A DNA stretch of 36,736 nt from Planctomycetota bacterium (GTDB lineage Bacteria > Planctomycetota > PLA2 > JAEUHO01): the NCBI GenBank assembly GCA_030066775.1, contig JASJAY010000054.1, positions 1-36,736 of the forward strand. The letters run 5' to 3'. This document shows, piece after piece, positions 7,943 to 16,267 of the stretch. The number at the start of each line of letters is the position of its first letter. The first letter of the stretch is position 1. Below the pieces are notes generated by a model that was not told where the DNA came from, ran no database searches, and worked only from the letters and a program-made list of their open reading frames with translations. The position numbers and the translations under genes were made by a program.

Positions 7943-9292
7943 ATGCCGAGCGCCCGCGACCACGCCGCCGACCTCCTGCTCGAGTGGGACAAGACCCGCG
8001 CGTTCGTGCGCGAGCCGCTGGCCCAGCGTCGCGCCGCGCTCTCCGATCCGCGTGAACGCGGCCTCCTGACGGAGCTCGTCTACGGGCCCATCCGTCAGCT
8101 TGGCACTCTGGACAAGATCCTCGAGCGCTTCGCGTCGCGCCCCCTGCGCGCCTTGAACGCCGGCGTGCGCACAGCGGTGCGCCTCGGGCTCTACCAGGTG
8201 CTCTACCTCGACCGCGTGCCTGCGCACGCGGCCGTCGATCACGCCGTCGGCTGGGCGCGCGGCCGCTCGGGGCCGAAGCGCGCCGGCTTCGTCAACGGCG
8301 TCCTGCGCGGCACGCTGCGCGCCGTCGAGGGCAAGGCCACCGGGGAGGAACAGCTGCGCCGCGACGTGCCCCGTCCCGACGGCACGTGCGTGCGCTTCAA
8401 GCGCGACGTGTTCGCCGACCCCGCCAAGGACGAGGCCGCGAACCTCGCGCAGCGTTGGTCGATGCCACGCTGGTTGGTCGAGCGCTGGGTCCAGACGTTC
8501 GGCACACTTCCCGCGATCGACCTGCTGCGCACCGGCATCCAGCGCCCCGCGCTCGGCGTGCGCGCGCGCGACGACGCGGCCGCGCTCTTGGCGCGACTCG
8601 CCGCCGCCGGCGCCGACGTCCGCGCCGGGCCCGTGGACGGCAGCCTCGTCGTCCCGTCCGGCGAGGCGCATGTACTCGCGGAGGTCGAGGCCGGACACGC
8701 GGCGATCCAGGACCCGACCAGCCAACGGGTCGCGCCGTTGTGCGCCGCCGGACCGGGCGCGCGGGTGCTCGATCTGTGCGCCGCCCCCGGCGGCAAGACG
8801 CTGCACCTGGCCGACTTGATGCAGTCCGGCAGCGTCGTGGCCGCCGACGTCGACGCCGCGAAGGTCGAGGCGCTCAAGGACCTCGCGCCGCGGATGGGGG
8901 CGGTCACGCTCGAGACGCACCACCTCGCGCCCGCCGGCGCGCTGCCGTTCGAGTCCGGCACGTTCGACGCGGTACTCGTGGACGCGCCGTGCACGAACAC
9001 CGGCGTGCTGCGCCGACGGGTCGAGGCGCGATGGCGGCTCACGGCGAAGGACATCGGCGCCCTGGCCACGATCCAGCGCGGCTTGCTGGAAGCCGCGCTG
9101 CCGCTGCTCGTCCCGGGCGGCCGCCTCGTCTACAGCACGTGCTCGCTGGAGCCCGAGGAGAACGAGGTCGTCACGCGCGCCATGGCCGCCGCGCATCCCG
9201 AGCTCGCGATGCAGGAGGCGTACCGGGTCGTGCCCGGCGCGGATCACGATGGCGGCTTCGCTGTCGTGTTCACGGTACCGACCAGCGCTTAG
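7943..9292 (+). CDS. rsmB: 16S rRNA (cytosine-967-C5)-methyltransferase RsmB
   Basis: This is a 449-aa protein with the RsmB layout: an N-terminal NusB-like helical domain (about 1-140, including LTELVYGPIRQLGTLDKIL) and a C-terminal SAM-dependent m5C methyltransferase. Motif I is LDLCAAPGGKT (about 274-284). The first catalytic-loop Cys is in DAPCTNTG (C350), and the nucleophile Cys is in YSTCSLEPEEN (C400). The enzyme methylates C967 of 16S rRNA in the small subunit. ATG 7943 is chosen because it starts just before the NusB domain; the frame is open far upstream but that part overlaps the TIM-barrel gene. No strong ribosome-binding site. The last 4 nt overlap the convergent HEAT-VWA gene. 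Confidence 0.92.
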   Translation: MPSARDHAADLLLEWDKTRAFVREPLAQRRAALSDPRERGLLTELVYGPIRQLGTLDKILERFASRPLRALNAGVRTAVRLGLYQVLYLDRVPAHAAVDHAVGWARGRSGPKRAGFVNGVLRGTLRAVEGKATGEEQLRRDVPRPDGTCVRFKRDVFADPAKDEAANLAQRWSMPRWLVERWVQTFGTLPAIDLLRTGIQRPALGVRARDDAAALLARLAAAGADVRAGPVDGSLVVPSGEAHVLAEVEAGHAAIQDPTSQRVAPLCAAGPGARVLDLCAAPGGKTLHLADLMQSGSVVAADVDAAKVEALKDLAPRMGAVTLETHHLAPAGALPFESGTFDAVLVDAPCTNTGVLRRRVEARWRLTAKDIGALATIQRGLLEAALPLLVPGGRLVYSTCSLEPEENEVVTRAMAAAHPELAMQEAYRVVPGADHDGGFAVVFTVPTSA

Positions 9293-10905
9293 CGAATCTC
9301 GCGGAAGCGGCCGTCGTTTTCCTCAGCCAAGCGCTTCATGAAGGCGGAGGCCGTGCGCGGGTCTTCCTTGCCGGCGAACGCCGGCGGCGGCTCGCCGCGC
9401 ATGAGCGCGATCGTGTGCAGGCGGACGTGGCGGTGCCGGTTCCAGGAACGCACGGCCGCGAGGATGAGATCCGGATCGATCAGCTCACCCGTCGTCGGAT
9501 GTCCGTCGGTGAGGAAGAAGATCGTGTCGACATCCTGGTCGCGGAACGCGGCGGCGAGCGCCGCGTAGCTGTTCGTGCCGTTGTCCGGACGTTGGCGTCC
9601 GATGTACATCGACGCCGTCCGGAGGTTCGAGGGCTTCGCGTCCGAGAGCCGCGCGCGCCAGGCGCGCACCTCGTCGCTGTAGGTGAGGATGTTGAAGCGC
9701 GTCGAGCGGGGCAGCTTCGAGATCGTGCGCTTGAGCTCGTCCTTGGCCGTGTCGAGGCGCTCGTTCCAGCCCATGCTGCGGCTCACGTCCAGCACGAAGA
9801 CGACCTTGCTCGAGCGCACGGGGAAGCCGTAGTAGCGAACGCCCGCGGCGGTGCCGCCACCGCCCTCCTGCTCCACGCGCTCGAAGGGCTGGTCCTTCAT
9901 CACGGTCCACCAGCTCTTCCACAGGTCGACGTCGATGCCGAGTGGCTTGCCGGAGATGCGGTGGAGCGCGCTGCCGAACGCGTCGGCGAGGCGCAGGTTC
10001 GATTCGACATACTTCTCGAGGCCGGCAATCAGCGCCTCGACCGCGCCCGGCAGCCCCAGCATGCCGAGCGCTTGCGCGTGCATCTCGATGACGCGCTCGT
10101 GCGGCTCCTTCTCCAGGGTGCGCAAGAGGATCGCCAGCGCACGCCGGGCCGTGTCGGGCTTGACCTGTTGACCGATCATGCCGACGGCGCGGACCACGGC
10201 GCGGCGCACGCGCCAGTCGGCTTCGGCCGCCGGGTTCGCGAACGGGGCCAGGAGCCCGAGCGAGCTCGCGTCGCCGAGCAGCCCGAGCGCGCCGATCGCC
10301 TCGATACGCACCTCGAGATGGTCGGACTTGAGGTGGGGGATGATCGCCAGCGACGTGTCCTTGCGGCCGATCATGCCGAGTGCCGGCAGGATCTGCGCCC
10401 GGACCAGCGGCGTCGCCCGCTTGAGGGCCTTGCCCATCAAGTGCTTCTGCGCGCTCTCGCGCTGGGTCGCCGCCAGGACCTCGGCCAGCGATGCCACGAG
10501 CAGCGGATCGTGCGCGCGCTCCACGTAGCGGATCACCTCGTCGAGGTCCTCGGGATGGCCCCGGCGCGCCACGGCGCGCAGCAGGTTGAGCGTGCGGATG
10601 CGGTCGCCGGTGCTGCCGTGGGTCGACAGCAGGTCGCGCAGGGCAAGCTGCGCGGCAGGGGAGTCGAGGTCGGCGATCTCGCTCAGGATCCGACGCTGCT
10701 CCGCGTAGGCGCGGGCATCGTGTCGGGCGAGCGCCGAGGCGAAGTCGCGCTCGAGCCGCGCGAGACGCGCGCCCGGGGACTCGGGGGCGGGATCCTCGTC
10801 GGCCCAGGCCGCCGGCGGGAGCGGCAGCACGAGCAGCGACGCCAAGAGCGCCAGCAGGCACAGGCGGACCGGGATCCTCGCGGCGGGGACGCGCTGCATG
10901 CTCAT
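9289..10905 (-). CDS. Secreted HEAT-repeat / von Willebrand factor A protein
   Basis: This 538-aa protein has an N-terminal signal peptide (CLLALLASLLVLPLPPAAWA, cut near residue 35). Residues about 80-290 form HEAT repeats (for example HLEVRIEAIGALGLLG and RRAVVRAVGMIG). A short Trp-rich linker (LWKSWWTVMKDQPF) precedes a VWA domain from about residue 367. The metal-ion-dependent adhesion site is complete: DVSRS (D373), a Thr in NGTNSYAA, and Asp in LTDGHPT. VWA domains bind protein partners through Mg2+. It probably works in the periplasm or at the cell surface in protein-protein contacts. It follows the CBM9-cyclophilin gene on the same strand after 49 nt, so the two likely form an operon. 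Start 10905 or the second Met at 10899 are both possible. Confidence 0.85.
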   Translation of the reverse strand: MSMQRVPAARIPVRLCLLALLASLLVLPLPPAAWADEDPAPESPGARLARLERDFASALARHDARAYAEQRRILSEIADLDSPAAQLALRDLLSTHGSTGDRIRTLNLLRAVARRGHPEDLDEVIRYVERAHDPLLVASLAEVLAATQRESAQKHLMGKALKRATPLVRAQILPALGMIGRKDTSLAIIPHLKSDHLEVRIEAIGALGLLGDASSLGLLAPFANPAAEADWRVRRAVVRAVGMIGQQVKPDTARRALAILLRTLEKEPHERVIEMHAQALGMLGLPGAVEALIAGLEKYVESNLRLADAFGSALHRISGKPLGIDVDLWKSWWTVMKDQPFERVEQEGGGGTAAGVRYYGFPVRSSKVVFVLDVSRSMGWNERLDTAKDELKRTISKLPRSTRFNILTYSDEVRAWRARLSDAKPSNLRTASMYIGRQRPDNGTNSYAALAAAFRDQDVDTIFFLTDGHPTTGELIDPDLILAAVRSWNRHRHVRLHTIALMRGEPPPAFAGKEDPRTASAFMKRLAEENDGRFREIR

Positions 10906-10954
10906 GGGAACGTCGGGGGGCCTCCGTCTGCCGCCATGGACCGGGAATCCGCGG

Positions 10955-12664
10955 CTATTTGTCCTCGGGCGTCTCGTCCTGGCCGTCCTCGGCCCGCTTC
11001 GCCTTCGCGGGCGGCTCGTACAGCACGCGCGCGCGCACCAGGGTGTCGCACCACTCGAGCCGGTCGACGACGTCCATGCCGGAGACGACCCAGCCGAACA
11101 GGGTGAAGGGCACGCCGGAGTCGTCGACGAGATCCGGACGCGGTCCCGTCATGACGAAGACGTGGCTGCCGTTGGAGTACAGCCCGGGCTTGCGGGCGAA
11201 GCAGAGGGCGCCGCGCCAGGGCTTGCGCCGCTCGTTCTGCTCGACGTCCACCTTGCGGTCGCCCTCGACCTTGCCGGCCAGCGAGCAGTCGCCGTCCTTC
11301 GTCGTCGGGTCGCCGACCTGGACGATGTAACCCGCGAGGGCGCGGTGCCAGCGCAGGCCGTCGTAGAAGCCCTCCTTCACCATCGACAGGAAGTGGGCGG
11401 CGGCCTTGGGCGTGTCGTCGGGGAAGAGCTGGACCAGGAAGCGGCCGCGGTTGGTCGTGACCTCCACCAGCGGCGTGTCCGTGCGCGCCGCGTCGTGTGC
11501 GCGCGCCTCGGCTTCGGCGTTCCACGCCTCGAGCAGGGAGCGGGCCTGCTTCGCCTGCAGCTCGTACTGCCGGCGCGTCATCGCCATGCCGGCGCTACGC
11601 GCAAGCTGCTCCCACGTGGCCGCCTCGTCGGTGAACCGTTCCATGTCGCGATACGTGAGCGCCCGCTCGTAGAGCGCGCGGTTCGTCGTCGCCTTGCGAC
11701 GCGCGCCGGCCAACGCATCGAGCACGGCCAACGCTTCGTCGTAGCGGTTGACCATGCGGTGCGCCTTCGCCATCAGCAGCCGGTCCACATCGGCGAGCGG
11801 CTCGCGCTCCGCGATCCACGCGAGGTTGCCGAAGATCTGCTCGTCGACGAGCGTGTTCTGCTTCCGGAAGCTCATGCGCTCTTCGACCATCTCGCGCATC
11901 AGCACGTGCGCCTCGCGGCCGCGCCGCGTGATCTCGTCTTGCTCCACCAGCAAGGCCTTCCACGCGGTCTTCGAGATCGCGCCCGGTCCGCCGGCCTGCG
12001 TCAGCCCGAGCAGGCGGCCCCAGCGTACGCTCTGCTTCATGTCCGGCGGATGCGTGCCGGGTCGGGCGCCGACGTCCAAGCCCGCCGGCCATGTCGCGAT
12101 CGTCGGCCCCGCGCCCGGCCGCACGCGGATCACCTGGAAGCGCACGGGGCGTTCCTTCCCGGCTTCGAGACCGAGGAAGGCCAGCGGCAGCGCCAGCTCG
12201 ACGCTGCACGCGTAGGTCGGGAACCGGCCGCGCGCGACGACCTGGTCGTCGTAGGGCACGACGGCCATCGCCTCGCTGCGGTTGACGATCAGGTGCGCAC
12301 GATCGTGCTTGAGCGGCTCGTAGCGGATCGAGACCGCGCCCTTCGACCACGCGCCCAGGTCCTCCGGGGCGCCGTCCGCGAGGAACGTCAGCAGCAGCTC
12401 GTCGCCTTCGATCCAGGCGTCCTGCGTCTCGAAGGCGAGGAGCAAGGTGCCGCGGAACTGCGCGACCTTCAGCGTCGCGCCGCCCTCGCCGACCTCGAGC
12501 GTCGTCGCCTTCGCCCACTCCGTGGCGGTGACGTTGCCGTCGACCTGGATCGGAATGCCCTTCGGCACGGTGACGGTAGGCGGCGTGGCGTCGGCGCGCG
12601 CGGGCGCGCACGGGACGAGCGCGAGGAGCAGGACCATCAGCGTGAGGGGCAGGCGGCGCGTCAT
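10955..12664 (-). CDS. Exported CBM9-like domain fused to a cyclophilin-type peptidyl-prolyl isomerase
   Basis: The 569-aa protein starts at ATG 12664 with a signal peptide (PLTLMVLLLALVPCAPARA). Residues about 30-190 look like a family 9 carbohydrate-binding (CBM9/DOMON-like) beta-sandwich: IPIQVDGNVTATEW opening, then ALPLAFLGLEAGKERPVRFQV. The middle (about 215-390) is alpha-helical and TPR-like. From about 396 there is a cyclophilin domain: EVTTNRGRFLVQLFPDDTPK, a WHRALAGYIVQVGDP block matching the usual FHRVIPGFMIQGGDP, then GALCFARKPG and GSHVFVMTGPRP. Cyclophilins catalyse cis-trans isomerisation at proline. The usual Phe before the catalytic HR is Trp and the Gly-Gly is altered, so activity is not certain. 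It likely acts on exported proteins, perhaps bound to glycan. Confidence 0.8.
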   Translation of the reverse strand: MTRRLPLTLMVLLLALVPCAPARADATPPTVTVPKGIPIQVDGNVTATEWAKATTLEVGEGGATLKVAQFRGTLLLAFETQDAWIEGDELLLTFLADGAPEDLGAWSKGAVSIRYEPLKHDRAHLIVNRSEAMAVVPYDDQVVARGRFPTYACSVELALPLAFLGLEAGKERPVRFQVIRVRPGAGPTIATWPAGLDVGARPGTHPPDMKQSVRWGRLLGLTQAGGPGAISKTAWKALLVEQDEITRRGREAHVLMREMVEERMSFRKQNTLVDEQIFGNLAWIAEREPLADVDRLLMAKAHRMVNRYDEALAVLDALAGARRKATTNRALYERALTYRDMERFTDEAATWEQLARSAGMAMTRRQYELQAKQARSLLEAWNAEAEARAHDAARTDTPLVEVTTNRGRFLVQLFPDDTPKAAAHFLSMVKEGFYDGLRWHRALAGYIVQVGDPTTKDGDCSLAGKVEGDRKVDVEQNERRKPWRGALCFARKPGLYSNGSHVFVMTGPRPDLVDDSGVPFTLFGWVVSGMDVVDRLEWCDTLVRARVLYEPPAKAKRAEDGQDETPEDK

Positions 12665-12804
12665 GGGGCCCCAGAATACGGCGGCGCCGGCCGCGGGCCC
12701 GCGCGGGGCCCTGCCGCGGGGACGGATCGGCAGTCGTGTACACGCGACGGGGGCGCCCAGGCGAGGATCGCGCCCTCGGCCGGGCGGCCTTCTAATGGCG
12801 CCCC

Positions 12805-14130
12805 ATGGCCTTCGACGCGACCCGACTCGCCGCCATCCGCTCCGACTTTCCGGCCCTCGAGCGCCGCCGGAACGGCAAGCCCCCGATCTACCTCAACAAC
12901 ACGTGCATGACGCTCCGGCCGCGGCCCGTCATCGAGGCACTGCTCAGCTACTACGAGCGCTTCCCGACCTGCGGCGGGGGCCGCTCGCTCGGGACCCATG
13001 ACCTCCACAACTGGTTCCAGGAGGAGCTGCGCGAGCGCGAGGAGGCGGCGCGTGAGGCGGTGCGCGCCCTGCTCGGCGCCGAGCGCGCGGACGAGATCGT
13101 CTGGACCCGCAACACCTCGGAGGCGCTCAACATCGTCGCGCACGGCTATCGCCTGGAACCGGGCGACGAAGTGCTGGGCTCCGAGCGCGAGCACAACAGC
13201 AACCTGGTGCCCTGGCTCGAGGCCGAGGCCCGGCTGCGCAAGGAGACGGGCGACCCGTCGCTCACCGTCCGTCGGTTCTTCGACCTCAACGAAGACGGTT
13301 CGTTCAACGTCGACAACGCGCTGGCGGCGATCACCCCGCGCACGAAGGTCGTGGCGCTCGGCCACGCCAGCAACCTCGACGGCACGACCATCGCCGACGC
13401 GGAGCTCGTGGCGATCGCGGACCGGATCCACGCGCAGGGTGGCATCCTCGTGCTGGACGCGGCCCAGAGCGTGCCGCATCGGCCCGTCGACGCGCGCGCG
13501 CTCGGGGTCGACTTCCTCGCGTGCTCGTTCCACAAGATGTGCGGCCCCACGATGGGCGCGCTCTACGGACGCTACGAGCTGCTTGACGCGCTCGATCCCT
13601 TCGTCGTCGGCGGCGACACGGTGGCCGACACGTGGCTCGATCGCGTGGAGTACAAGCACGCGCCGGGGCGCTTCGAGGCGGGCCTGCAGGACTACGCCGG
13701 CATGGTCGCCACGTGCGCAGCCATCGAGTACGTGACCCAGGAGATCGGCCTCGCGGAGATCCGCGCGCACGAGAAGGTGCTGAACGCGCGCCTGACGGAG
13801 CGCCTGCTGCCGCTCGAGTGCGACCACTTCTGGGTGCTCGGTCCGCGCGATTCCGACAAGCGCGGCGGCGTGTGCACCATGGCGTCCGGCGTCGGCGCGA
13901 TCGTGAACGCAATCGAGCGGCTCGGCGACGAGCGGCACAACATCATGGTCCGCAAGGGCATGTTCTGCGTGAACAGCTACCTGCACCGGCGCTTCGACCA
14001 GCTCGGCAGCAGCAAGAACAACCTGCGCGCGTCGGTGTACTTCTACAACACGCTGGACGAGATCGACGCGCTGTGCGAGGTCGTCGAGGAGGTCGTGCAA
14101 AACCCGCTCGATCACCTCGACGACGCGTAG
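12805..14130 (+). CDS. SufS-like cysteine desulfurase (class V aminotransferase)
   Basis: This 441-aa PLP enzyme has the class V layout: an N-terminal IYLNNTCMTLRP block in place of the usual YLDNAATS, a WTRNTSEALNIVA cofactor-phosphate block, an SEREHNSNLVPW His, and LDAAQSVPHRPVD. The PLP lysine is in SFHKMCGPTMGALY (K244). A Cys at 388 in VRKGMFCVNSY sits where SufS has its active Cys (RxGHHC). Cysteine desulfurases take sulfur from L-cysteine to a Cys persulfide, giving alanine. The NifU/IscU-like gene begins 9 nt downstream, which supports a role in Fe-S cluster building. The divergence at the N-terminal block means another sulfur-transfer or lyase role remains possible. No clear ribosome-binding site. 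Confidence 0.85.
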   Translation: MAFDATRLAAIRSDFPALERRRNGKPPIYLNNTCMTLRPRPVIEALLSYYERFPTCGGGRSLGTHDLHNWFQEELREREEAAREAVRALLGAERADEIVWTRNTSEALNIVAHGYRLEPGDEVLGSEREHNSNLVPWLEAEARLRKETGDPSLTVRRFFDLNEDGSFNVDNALAAITPRTKVVALGHASNLDGTTIADAELVAIADRIHAQGGILVLDAAQSVPHRPVDARALGVDFLACSFHKMCGPTMGALYGRYELLDALDPFVVGGDTVADTWLDRVEYKHAPGRFEAGLQDYAGMVATCAAIEYVTQEIGLAEIRAHEKVLNARLTERLLPLECDHFWVLGPRDSDKRGGVCTMASGVGAIVNAIERLGDERHNIMVRKGMFCVNSYLHRRFDQLGSSKNNLRASVYFYNTLDEIDALCEVVEEVVQNPLDHLDDA

Positions 14131-14139
14131 GAGACCGGC

Positions 14140-14661
14140 ATGGCCGTCTCCACCGCCGTCCGTCGCTACTACGCGACCGAGATCTTCGCGAAGACCGGGC
14201 GTGATCGCGCCCCGCCGAACTTCGTGCCGCTCGACGATCCCCCGACGGGGACCGCCCACGTCGAGGGCTGTCGCGGCGGGGGCAAGAACATCCTCGAGGT
14301 GGCGATCGTGGCGTCGGGCAGCGGCGATGTCGCGCGAATCGAGGACATCCGGGTGTCCTGCGGGCTCTGCAACCCGGCTATGTATGCCGCCGCCGACATC
14401 CTCTGCACCTGGTCCCGCGGGCGCACCGCGGCCGAGGTGCTGGCCGTCGACGGTGGCGACGTCGACCAGCTCGCCCCGTTCTACGCCCTCCTGGGCGGCC
14501 CGGGGCGGCCGGATGACGCGCGCGAAAAGTTCCAATACGTATTGGCGGCCGTGCAGAATGCCGTGCGCGATCACCGGGGGGAGGCACCCGTCGCCCTGCC
14601 GGAGATCGCCGAGCCCACCGAACGCGATCACGACGATCCGGACGCGTGGGACGAGCCGTAG
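14140..14661 (+). CDS. NifU/IscU-like Fe-S scaffold with altered cysteine pattern
   Basis: This 173-aa protein starts at ATG 14140; TAGGAGA overlapping the previous stop is the ribosome-binding site. It matches the NifU N-terminal/IscU fold: a YYATEIFAKTG start, Cys44 in VEGCRGGGKN where IscU has the CGD Cys, a strand DIRVSCGLCNPAMYAAADIL corresponding to the IscU GCGSAIASS region, and SRGRTAAEV matching the GKSLDEA helix. Cys residues are at 44, 74, 77 and 89. The third scaffold Cys (IscU C106, HCS) is absent: the aligned stretch reads KFQYVLAAVQNAV. The C-terminal 30 residues are acidic. By position it should accept sulfur from the adjacent desulfurase. Fold assignment is good; a true scaffold role is less certain. 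Confidence 0.72.
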   Translation: MAVSTAVRRYYATEIFAKTGRDRAPPNFVPLDDPPTGTAHVEGCRGGGKNILEVAIVASGSGDVARIEDIRVSCGLCNPAMYAAADILCTWSRGRTAAEVLAVDGGDVDQLAPFYALLGGPGRPDDAREKFQYVLAAVQNAVRDHRGEAPVALPEIAEPTERDHDDPDAWDEP

Positions 14662-14705
14662 ACACCTGACCGCGACCCTCGAACCCCAAGACCCGATGCA
14701 GGGCC

Positions 14706-16235
14706 ATGGAGAGCCGACATGAACAGGACGAGCACGCCATGCCCCCGTCCCACACCAACCCGCTGAGCGTTTCCGCGTCCAAGGACACGCTCGAGGTCTA
14801 CAACACGCTCACGCGGCGGCTCGAGCGCTTCGCGCCGGCCCATCCGCCCAAGGTCACGATCTACGCCTGCGGGCCGACGGTCTACAACCACGTCCACATC
14901 GGCAACTGGTTTGCGTTCATCTTCAATGACGTGGTTGTGCGCTGGATGCGTGAGCTCGGCTACGACGTCGAGTTCGTGATGAACGTCACCGACGTGGATG
15001 ACAAGATCATCCGCGACTCGCAGGCGCTCGGCGAAGACCGCGCGGCGTTCACGGAGCGCTGGGCCAAGGTGTTCTTCGACGGGCTGAAGGCGCTCGGCGC
15101 CGCGCCGGCGAACCACTACCCGCGCGCGACGGATCACGTATTCGGGCACGACGGTGCCGACGGCATGGTCGAGATGATCCAGGCCCTGCTCGACCGCGGC
15201 CACGCCTACCTGGCGGGCGACGGCTCGATCTACTACCGCGTGTCCTCCTTCGATACGTACGGCCAGCTGGCCGGCCTCGACATGGAGCAGCTCCAGGCCG
15301 GCGCCAGCGGGCGCGTCTCGGCCGACGAGTACGACAAGGACACGGTCGCGGACTTCGCGCTGTGGAAGAGCTACGTGCCCGAGGACGGCGACGTCGCGTG
15401 GGACGCGACGTTCACCATCGACGGCGAGGCCCGGCTCGTGAAGGGTCGCCCTGGCTGGCATATCGAGTGCTCGGTCATGTCGTCAGCGCTCCTGGGCCAG
15501 GAGATCGACCTCCACATGGGAGGCGAGGACCTCATCTTCCCGCACCACCAGAACGAGATCGCGCAGAGCGAGGCCGCCACGGGCCACCGCCCGTTCGTCC
15601 GGTACTGGATGCACAACCGCCACCTGCTCGTCGACGGCCAGAAGATGTCGAAGAGCAAGGGCAACTTCTACACGTTGAACGACGTGGTCGAGCACGCCGG
15701 CCCCGAGGGCGCGCGTGCGTTCCGCTACCTGGCGGTGCAGTCGCACTACCGCAGCCAGATGGACTTCAGCTGGCGCGGCATCGACGCGGCCAAGAAGACG
15801 CTCGCGAACCTCGACGAGGCCTACGCGCGCATGCAGGCCCACGCCGCCGGCGCGGCGCCCTCCACGTGGACCGACGAGGCCACGGGGGCCTTCGCCGCGG
15901 CGATGAACGCGGACTTCAACACCAGCGGGGCGCTGGCCGTCGTCCAGACGGTCGTGGGCGACGCGGGGAGCGCGATCGCCAAGGGCACCCTCACGCCGGA
16001 GGACGCGGCGGCGGGCGCGACCTTCCTCGAGATGGTGGACCGCGCCCTCGGCCTGCACCTCGGCCAGTCGCAGCAGGTCGCGCTCACGCCCGAGCAGCAG
16101 GCGCTGCTCGACGCCCGCGACGCCGCGCGCGCCGCCAAGGACTGGGCCGAGTCCGACCGCCTGCGCGACGCGCTCGCCGCGGAGGGCATCGCCGTGAAGG
16201 ACGGCAAGGACGGACAGACCGTCTCCTACCTCTGA
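14706..16235 (+). CDS. cysS: Cysteinyl-tRNA synthetase
   Basis: This is a class I aminoacyl-tRNA synthetase of 509 aa that charges tRNA-Cys in the cytosol. The HIGH signature is present in VYNHVHIGNW and the KMSKS signature in GQKMSKSKGNFY. Zn ligands expected for CysRS are in YACGPTVY, HIECSVMSS and FPHHQNEIAQSE. The C-terminal anticodon-binding helices end at AEGIAVKDGKDGQTVSYL, typical of full-length CysS. The first ATG is 14706; ATG 14739 (MPPSH) is an equally plausible start, with AGGA upstream. It follows the Fe-S scaffold gene by 44 nt, so three cysteine-using genes are consecutive on one strand. Confidence 0.95.
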   Translation: MESRHEQDEHAMPPSHTNPLSVSASKDTLEVYNTLTRRLERFAPAHPPKVTIYACGPTVYNHVHIGNWFAFIFNDVVVRWMRELGYDVEFVMNVTDVDDKIIRDSQALGEDRAAFTERWAKVFFDGLKALGAAPANHYPRATDHVFGHDGADGMVEMIQALLDRGHAYLAGDGSIYYRVSSFDTYGQLAGLDMEQLQAGASGRVSADEYDKDTVADFALWKSYVPEDGDVAWDATFTIDGEARLVKGRPGWHIECSVMSSALLGQEIDLHMGGEDLIFPHHQNEIAQSEAATGHRPFVRYWMHNRHLLVDGQKMSKSKGNFYTLNDVVEHAGPEGARAFRYLAVQSHYRSQMDFSWRGIDAAKKTLANLDEAYARMQAHAAGAAPSTWTDEATGAFAAAMNADFNTSGALAVVQTVVGDAGSAIAKGTLTPEDAAAGATFLEMVDRALGLHLGQSQQVALTPEQQALLDARDAARAAKDWAESDRLRDALAAEGIAVKDGKDGQTVSYL

Positions 16236-16267
16236 TCGCGAGGCGCGAATCGGGTAGGGTTCCGGAT

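Noticed and set aside
12661-14631. 656-residue minus-strand frame opposite the desulfurase and scaffold genes
   Set aside because: No signal or motif, and the plus-strand genes have full catalytic residues. It is a GC-driven shadow.
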